A DNA stretch of 45,442 nucleotides from Thermococcus sp. JdFR-02 (GTDB lineage: Archaea; Methanobacteriota_B; Thermococci; Thermococcales; Thermococcaceae). The DNA is taken from the NCBI GenBank assembly GCA_002009975.1, contig MTLP01000001.1, positions 1 to 45,442 of the forward strand, read 5' to 3'. Below the pieces are notes generated by a model. The model ran no database searches, was not told the origin of the DNA, and worked only from the letters and a program-made list of their open reading frames with translations. Of this stretch, positions 41,078 through 45,442 are shown piece after piece. The translations under genes were made by a program, and so were the position numbers. The first letter of the stretch is position 1. Each line of letters starts with the position of its first letter.

Positions 41078-41454
41078 TATTGCTCTCTCATAGTTCTAAT
41101 CGTGCTATCATGAATTAATGTGGCTGATATGCTGTCAACCATCTTAAAAAACTCTTCTTTCCCCTCTTCAAACTCAAGATTGTCAATCCTTATGAGCTTA
41201 CATTCATTGCTGAGTATCCATCTTCCCAGAACTATCTTTTCCCTTTCCCCCTGCGAAATATCAATTCTGATTAGACCATAGGGAATTTCAGAAGTCCACC
41301 AGTTTGCTTTAAATCCCACTTTCCATCCAAGTTTTTGTATTTCTTCTGCTAATCTATCCATAGTTTCCCTTGGACCATAAGGGGTTTTGAATGTGATAAC
41401 CGTCCAAAACTCCTCACCTTCTAAGTGCTTTCTTAATTCATCTTTAAACTTCAT
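41074..41454 (-). CDS. hypothetical protein
   Basis: 126 residues, alpha/beta, soluble, with several Trp residues (KANWWTSEIPYGLIRIDISQ). Its ATG overlaps the stop of the UbiA-family gene (four bases), so they form an operon; the 3' end overlaps the converging Clp1-type gene by four bases. I do not recognise the family. A link to lipid synthesis is suggested only by the operon. Confidence 0.75.
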   Translation of the reverse strand: MKFKDELRKHLEGEEFWTVITFKTPYGPRETMDRLAEEIQKLGWKVGFKANWWTSEIPYGLIRIDISQGEREKIVLGRWILSNECKLIRIDNLEFEEGKEEFFKMVDSISATLIHDSTIRTMREQY

Positions 41455-42296
41455 AATCTCACCCCCTGAGTGATTGAACCAAACAAAAAGCTGAACACGG
41501 CTAAATAAATAGCCAATTTAAGCTTTCTCTGAGACCTTCCAGCAACTTTTGGAGAGGGATTTTTCAAAATATCAAAGATAGCAGACAAGATCAAAAAATC
41601 AACAAGCAATATTGTGAAGTATCCAACTCCAATACCCAACTTTACAGGGAGTATAGAAGCTATTATTGTTGCTATTCCAAAAATCGAAGCCAAATATGCG
41701 GATTTTTTAACTCCCCAAACAATTGGCAGAGTTTTTGCCCCTTCAGCTTTATCCCCTTCCATATCCTCTATATCCTTGATAATTTCTCTTGCGACATTAA
41801 CCAAGAAGGCACAGATTGCCAAATATCCAGCAAACCCTATTTTTCCTACAGACACTGCTCCATAAATTGGGGTTATACCTGCTAAAAATGCCACAGCTAA
41901 ATTTCCAATAAAAGGCAAGGGTTTAAGCTTCCATGCATAAACTATCATGGTCACATAAGCAACTAAGGCTAATAAGAAAGCATTGGTGTTAATTCTTGAG
42001 GCAAGCACTAATCCAACGGCAAAAAGCACAATAGCATACCAAAATGCAGTTTTTCTCGAAATTGCACCTCTCGGCAAAGGTCTTTTTGGTCTGTTTATTC
42101 TATCGATCTCATAATCAAAATAGTCATTTATTGTATCTCCGCCGCCACATCCAAGAAAGACAACCGAAAATATCAATAGAGCAAGTTTAAGCTCAGGGAA
42201 CTTCCCTATAGCTACAACAGAGCCAAGAATACCAACTAATCCAGCAATAAAGCAATTGTGAGGTCTTAATATCTCTATGAAGGCTTTTAACTCCAT
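41451..42296 (-). CDS. UbiA-family prenyltransferase, probable digeranylgeranylglyceryl phosphate synthase
   Basis: 281 residues, about eight or nine membrane helices. The two Asp-rich active-site motifs are NDYFDYEIDRINRPKRPLP and DIEDMEGDKAEGAKTLP. DGGGP synthase attaches the second geranylgeranyl chain to GGGP in archaeal membrane lipid synthesis, and size and motifs fit that enzyme. Other UbiA members cannot be fully excluded. The ATG at 42296 follows AGGTG. Confidence 0.9.
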   Translation of the reverse strand: MELKAFIEILRPHNCFIAGLVGILGSVVAIGKFPELKLALLIFSVVFLGCGGGDTINDYFDYEIDRINRPKRPLPRGAISRKTAFWYAIVLFAVGLVLASRINTNAFLLALVAYVTMIVYAWKLKPLPFIGNLAVAFLAGITPIYGAVSVGKIGFAGYLAICAFLVNVAREIIKDIEDMEGDKAEGAKTLPIVWGVKKSAYLASIFGIATIIASILPVKLGIGVGYFTILLVDFLILSAIFDILKNPSPKVAGRSQRKLKLAIYLAVFSFLFGSITQGVRL

Positions 42297-42347
42297 TAGG
42301 CGCACCTAATATAAAGAGAAAGAAAGGGATTAAAAAAGTTTGGGTCG

Positions 42348-43163
42348 CTATTCGATGATCTTGTAGTAGCCAATCTCTGGTTCGTAAATTTCCCCTTCAC
42401 TCAGCAATTCCCGTATAGCGTCATCTATTGTATCAATATCAAATTTATCTTGAAGTTTGCGCTCTATGTATTTCCTCGATACAGGAGTCCCTGTTTTAGC
42501 CCTCAATATCTCAAGTACAGCTTTCTTAGCCTCTTCCAGCTTTTCATCAACTTCTTTTTCTTTTACTTCAAGCTCCTCTTCAAACATTTCAGCTTCTAAC
42601 GTTTCCTCCGCCTTTTGCTCCATCAAAATAGCATAAAGCTCGTCAATTGTCTCTAAAAGATCCTCAGTAACTCCTTTATTTTTTGCAATCACCTTTGCCT
42701 TTGCTGTAATACCATAGGTGTTGTAGATTTCAAAAGCGATTTTTGCTTTCTTTACATGCTCTATCTTATCCTTTAAAGTTTCATAACGGTGCAATATCCA
42801 CATGTTGGGACTTACCTTTGAAACTCCCTCAATTAGAATTTGCTTATCCCCTCTCCATTCTGCTATTTTTCCGATTATCTGTACCAAATCACCCTTATTT
42901 ACAAGCTTTATGAATTTTGTATCATCCCTAAATCCAAGAACCCATATCACTCCAGTTCCATCATCAATTTGAAACTTCCCATAGGTTTCATCCTCAGCTA
43001 TGGCTGGTTCTCTCACAACAGTTCCAACTACTTTTGCCCTGTAAACCTTCTTTGCATCTTTTGTTATTAGGTAATTAGGCTCAAAATCACCCTCACTTTT
43101 AACAAAGAATCCATCCAAGATGTCCTTAATATAAACTCTTGTTGCAGGCAATCTCTTCTTCAT
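42348..43163 (-). CDS. rpa32: replication protein A, 32-kDa subunit
   Basis: 271 residues from the ATG at 43163. N-terminal OB fold (YRAKVVGTVVREPAIAEDET, then GKFQIDDGTGVIWVLGFRDD), a charged coiled linker (EAEMFEEELEVKEKEVDEKL), and a C-terminal winged helix (KYIERKLQDKFDIDTIDDAI). It is the third subunit of the heterotrimeric euryarchaeal RPA that binds single-stranded DNA in replication and repair. The start overlaps the RPA14 stop by four bases. Confidence 0.95.
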   Translation of the reverse strand: MKKRLPATRVYIKDILDGFFVKSEGDFEPNYLITKDAKKVYRAKVVGTVVREPAIAEDETYGKFQIDDGTGVIWVLGFRDDTKFIKLVNKGDLVQIIGKIAEWRGDKQILIEGVSKVSPNMWILHRYETLKDKIEHVKKAKIAFEIYNTYGITAKAKVIAKNKGVTEDLLETIDELYAILMEQKAEETLEAEMFEEELEVKEKEVDEKLEEAKKAVLEILRAKTGTPVSRKYIERKLQDKFDIDTIDDAIRELLSEGEIYEPEIGYYKIIE

Positions 43164-43528
43164 TCTGACCACCATATAAGAGCATTTTCAATTTTAGGCA
43201 AAATTCTTCTTTCCAAATCTTGAATCTCTTCCAAAGCATCTAAATCAGCATCACTGAAGTCTTGAACAACCTCTGCATATATGTGCATCTCCTCATTTCT
43301 TATTATTCTCCCGATAACCCTAACAACTTGCCCTATTTTTGGAAGAATATTTTCTTCACTCTCTATTATTGCAACACCTGTGCCATCGTCGAGCCAAAAG
43401 AGGTAATCAAGCTTATCAACTTTGACGACTTTGCCAATTAAAGCAACCCTTGTATCTTCCTCCCTTATCTCGCTAATTTTTCTCTCTACGGCAGGTTTTC
43501 TACGTCTAATTTGCACTATTTCCTCCAT
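43160..43528 (-). CDS. rpa14: replication protein A, 14-kDa subunit
   Basis: 122 residues, a single OB fold (RVALIGKVVKVDKLDYLFWL, then DDGTGVAIIES) with a C-terminal helix (LEEIQDLERRILPKIENALI) for trimer formation. It is encoded between RPA41 and RPA32 with one-base and overlapping junctions, as in Pyrococcus. Confidence 0.95.
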   Translation of the reverse strand: MEEIVQIRRRKPAVERKISEIREEDTRVALIGKVVKVDKLDYLFWLDDGTGVAIIESEENILPKIGQVVRVIGRIIRNEEMHIYAEVVQDFSDADLDALEEIQDLERRILPKIENALIWWSE

Positions 43529-43529
43529 T

Positions 43530-44585
43530 TTAAGCGACCTCCCTTAGCTCTCTCCTAATCCTCTCAATCTCACTCTTGTAATCAACTTCTTCCCATGAAG
43601 AAGCCCTTAATATTAAGCCCAAAAACCTGTCCTCCAAGACATTTCCTCTAATTATTATCTCCTTTCCAAGCAAAGAGTAAAACTCATCTTCAGCTAATTT
43701 CCTTCCAGCCTCTTTTATTGTCATTCCCATATTGATTAGCTCCTTAAGCTTCTCACTTATCTCCTCTGGATCTTTACCCAACAGCTCTGCTGCATCGTCA
43801 CCGAAGAGTGTAGCCCTAATATATCCTGTACAATCATCCAATCCAAAGTCCACTATAACCATTTTAATCGCTTCAACCTCTCCATGCTCTGGACAGATCC
43901 ATACCCCCATTCCAGGGTCGTAATCAACTTTCCTCTTACACTCTGGGCATGCATCGTAAACCACAACTCTATACAACCTAGCAACAGTTCCTCTAACTTC
44001 AACAAACTTTTCTCCACCAATTAACTCCCCAATGTTCCTCCTAACATAATTATAGGCTCTAACCTCTGAAATCTCTGGAATTTCTTGAACTCTTGGATCT
44101 TCGGGGTTAACTATTATCCTACTTCTAAAGCTAACATGCAATTCTGGTAGACCAGTAAGACTTTCTTTAACATTTGCATCAATTATCTTTACAACATCCC
44201 CTACGCGAATATCATTGTAGTATTTATCAACTTGAGTATCCCAGAGAACAACCCTCGCCCTTCCAGTGCTGTCATAAATTAGCAAACTTGCAACTTTTCC
44301 AGTGGTTTTGTCCTTCTTAGTGTATGTCCTAATTGGGTACTTCCTTAAAACCCTGCCAACTATGTTAATTTCCCTCATACCTGGAACCAAATCTTCTATA
44401 TGCATTAAACTTGGGGCTTCTTCTAAGCTAATTCCAAGTTGTTCTGCAAGGAGTAAAGCAGCAGCATGTTCGGAAATTTCATGCCTTTTAGCAATTTCCC
44501 TTATTTTACTATCTATTTCACGAATGCTAAGGCCTTTTTGTTTCTTAATAAGCCCTATAATCTGTTCCTTAGTTAACACCACCAT
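43530..44585 (-). CDS. rpa41: replication protein A, 41-kDa subunit
   Basis: 351 residues from the ATG at 44585; GGTGAG lies upstream, and an in-frame GTG two codons earlier is less well spaced. An N-terminal helical domain is followed by an OB fold (IVGRVLRKYPIRTYTKKDKT, then ASLLIYDSTGRARVVLW). A second OB fold carries an inserted zinc finger of C-x2-C and C-x2-H type (CPECKRK and CPEHGE). It heads the RPA operon. Confidence 0.96.
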   Translation of the reverse strand: MVVLTKEQIIGLIKKQKGLSIREIDSKIREIAKRHEISEHAAALLLAEQLGISLEEAPSLMHIEDLVPGMREINIVGRVLRKYPIRTYTKKDKTTGKVASLLIYDSTGRARVVLWDTQVDKYYNDIRVGDVVKIIDANVKESLTGLPELHVSFRSRIIVNPEDPRVQEIPEISEVRAYNYVRRNIGELIGGEKFVEVRGTVARLYRVVVYDACPECKRKVDYDPGMGVWICPEHGEVEAIKMVIVDFGLDDCTGYIRATLFGDDAAELLGKDPEEISEKLKELINMGMTIKEAGRKLAEDEFYSLLGKEIIIRGNVLEDRFLGLILRASSWEEVDYKSEIERIRRELREVA

Positions 44586-44708
44586 ATACACTCACCTAAA
44601 TAGTAATTTATAATTTAGGTATTTAAACTTTTTGAGAGCTTGATATTAGGTAAAGAGTTATTTAATTTCTCATTTATTGAGAAATAGTAAAAGTAAGTCT
44701 CTAAAGGA

Positions 44709-45284
44709 TTACTTATCCTTAGTTTGACTTTTTTCACTCTTTTCAATCTTTTCCATTAAATCAGCGTATTCAGCGTGAATAACCTTTTTAAATGCTTCTT
44801 TTATTAAAAGTGGATCATTTTCTGGAAATCCATAAAGTTCGGCAAATTTTTGAGTTGTTCCCAACAACTTTGTCTTTTCATAGGGTTCAGCATATATCAA
44901 GCCCATACTAAGCAAATGCTTTACATGTTCATAGGCTTGACTCCCTCTTAGCTTTACTAATTTACTTTGTTCAATAGGTTGCAAATACGCAATCAAGGCC
45001 AATGTCTTTAGTTCTCCAGTTCTTAGATCTGGCTTTGGCATTAAATGAAAAACTCTTTGAGAGTATTCTTGCTTAAGCTGCATTACATATTTATCCCCCA
45101 AGACCCTAACAACCTCTATTGCACTCTTTCTCTCAGCGTATTCAGCAGCAATTAGCTCAATGAGCTTTTCAAGATAGTCTGAGGATCTTATACCAAGCGC
45201 TCTTGATAGTTCCTTTATACTTAAAGGTCTCCCAGCAACAAAAAGAGCGGCTTCAACTAATGCTTTATCCTCCATCAATCCCAT
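44709..45284 (-). CDS. scpB: segregation and condensation protein B
   Basis: 191 residues. Tandem winged helices (DKALVEAALFVAGRPLSIKE, then LSRALGI; and LKTLALIAYLQPIEQSKLVK, then LRGSQAYEHVKHLLSMGLI) are the ScpB kleisin-partner fold that works with ScpA and SMC in chromosome compaction. A charged tail follows. The ATG at 45284 has GGTGTGGTGA upstream. ScpA and SMC genes are not in the window. Confidence 0.94.
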   Translation of the reverse strand: MGLMEDKALVEAALFVAGRPLSIKELSRALGIRSSDYLEKLIELIAAEYAERKSAIEVVRVLGDKYVMQLKQEYSQRVFHLMPKPDLRTGELKTLALIAYLQPIEQSKLVKLRGSQAYEHVKHLLSMGLIYAEPYEKTKLLGTTQKFAELYGFPENDPLLIKEAFKKVIHAEYADLMEKIEKSEKSQTKDK

Positions 45285-45350
45285 ATTCACCACACCTAAA
45301 AAATTTTAGAGGTTTTTTGTTATTAATGTTGTCCTAGAGCACACCGTAAA

Positions 45351-45360
45351 GTTTATAAAT
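45351..45360 (+). promoter_or_regulatory. TATA box of 5S rRNA
   Basis: GTTTATAAAT, preceded by the purine-rich CGTAAA as a BRE, lies about 25 bases before the predicted 5' end of the 5S rRNA. This shows the 5S gene has its own promoter. Confidence 0.75.
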
Positions 45361-45380
45361 TGGCTTGGTATGAGTAGTTA

Positions 45381-45442
45381 TCGGCACGGCGGTCACAGCG
45401 GCGGGGCCACACCCGGACTCGTTTCGACCCCGGAAGTTAAGC
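45381..45442 (+). rRNA. 5S ribosomal RNA, 5' part (cut by window edge)
   Basis: The sequence CGGCACGGCGGTCACAGCG, then GGGGCCACACCCGGACTCG, then TTTCGACCCCGGAAGTTAAGC is the 5' half of an archaeal 5S rRNA, including the near-universal CCGGAAGTTAAGC of helix III/loop. No 16S or 23S lies nearby, as expected for the unlinked 5S of Thermococcales. The exact 5' end is estimated from the promoter spacing. Confidence 0.93.

Overview
The window comes from a hyperthermophilic euryarchaeon of the Thermococcales, most likely a low-GC Thermococcus. The evidence is archaeal informational genes in typical Thermococcales neighbourhoods (RPA41-RPA14-RPA32, RpoE-Spt4-GTP-dependent dephospho-CoA kinase-S24e-S27ae, aIF2-gamma with a PIN protein and S6e, Sec61-beta), split GMP synthetase genes, a C/D box sRNA, GGTGA-type ribosome binding sites and an unlinked 5S rRNA gene. 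No tRNA, CRISPR array, insertion sequence or integrase was seen.

Layout. 1-2,600: thermosome N-terminus (partial), a TPR protein, a Zn-ribbon protein with EF-1 beta, a C/D box sRNA, and a small gene that looks frameshifted. 2,689-7,836: an MFS transporter, guaB, and the two GMP synthetase genes, which are separated by an MNT/HEPN pair. 8,152-20,421: one long minus-strand operon (toroid-repeat secreted protein, CetZ-type tubulin, two-helix membrane protein, six pilin-like or N-anchored surface proteins, DUF2101-like protein), probably building and positioning a surface filament. 20,501-24,697: wyosine synthesis, a HemK2-type methyltransferase, and the S27ae/S24e/DPCK/Spt4/RpoE operon plus pyrophosphatase.

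24,914-35,370 is the unusual part. On the minus strand, a 1002-residue secreted Ig-like-repeat protein with a short hydrophobic C-terminal tip is followed by a 4-helix membrane protein. About 7 kb then alternates protein fragments that lack start codons with small polytopic membrane proteins. One fragment begins with a segment homologous to the junction just before the tip of the large protein. Many fragments end in the same short motif, N-N-x-I-[IV]-G-D, whose DNA also supplies the ribosome binding site of the next membrane gene. I interpret this as a polymorphic toxin locus: one expressed toxin/immunity pair and an array of silent C-terminal toxin tips, each with its cognate membrane immunity gene. 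Because all immunity candidates are membrane proteins and the tips are short and amphipathic, I infer a membrane-active (pore-forming) mode.

35,514-45,442 returns to core functions: PIN protein, aIF2-gamma, S6e, Sec61-beta, a PRC-barrel/coiled-coil protein, EngB-like GTPase, an Lrp-type regulator with palindromic operators, a Clp1-type polynucleotide kinase, a UbiA-family prenyltransferase, the RPA genes, ScpB and the start of 5S rRNA.
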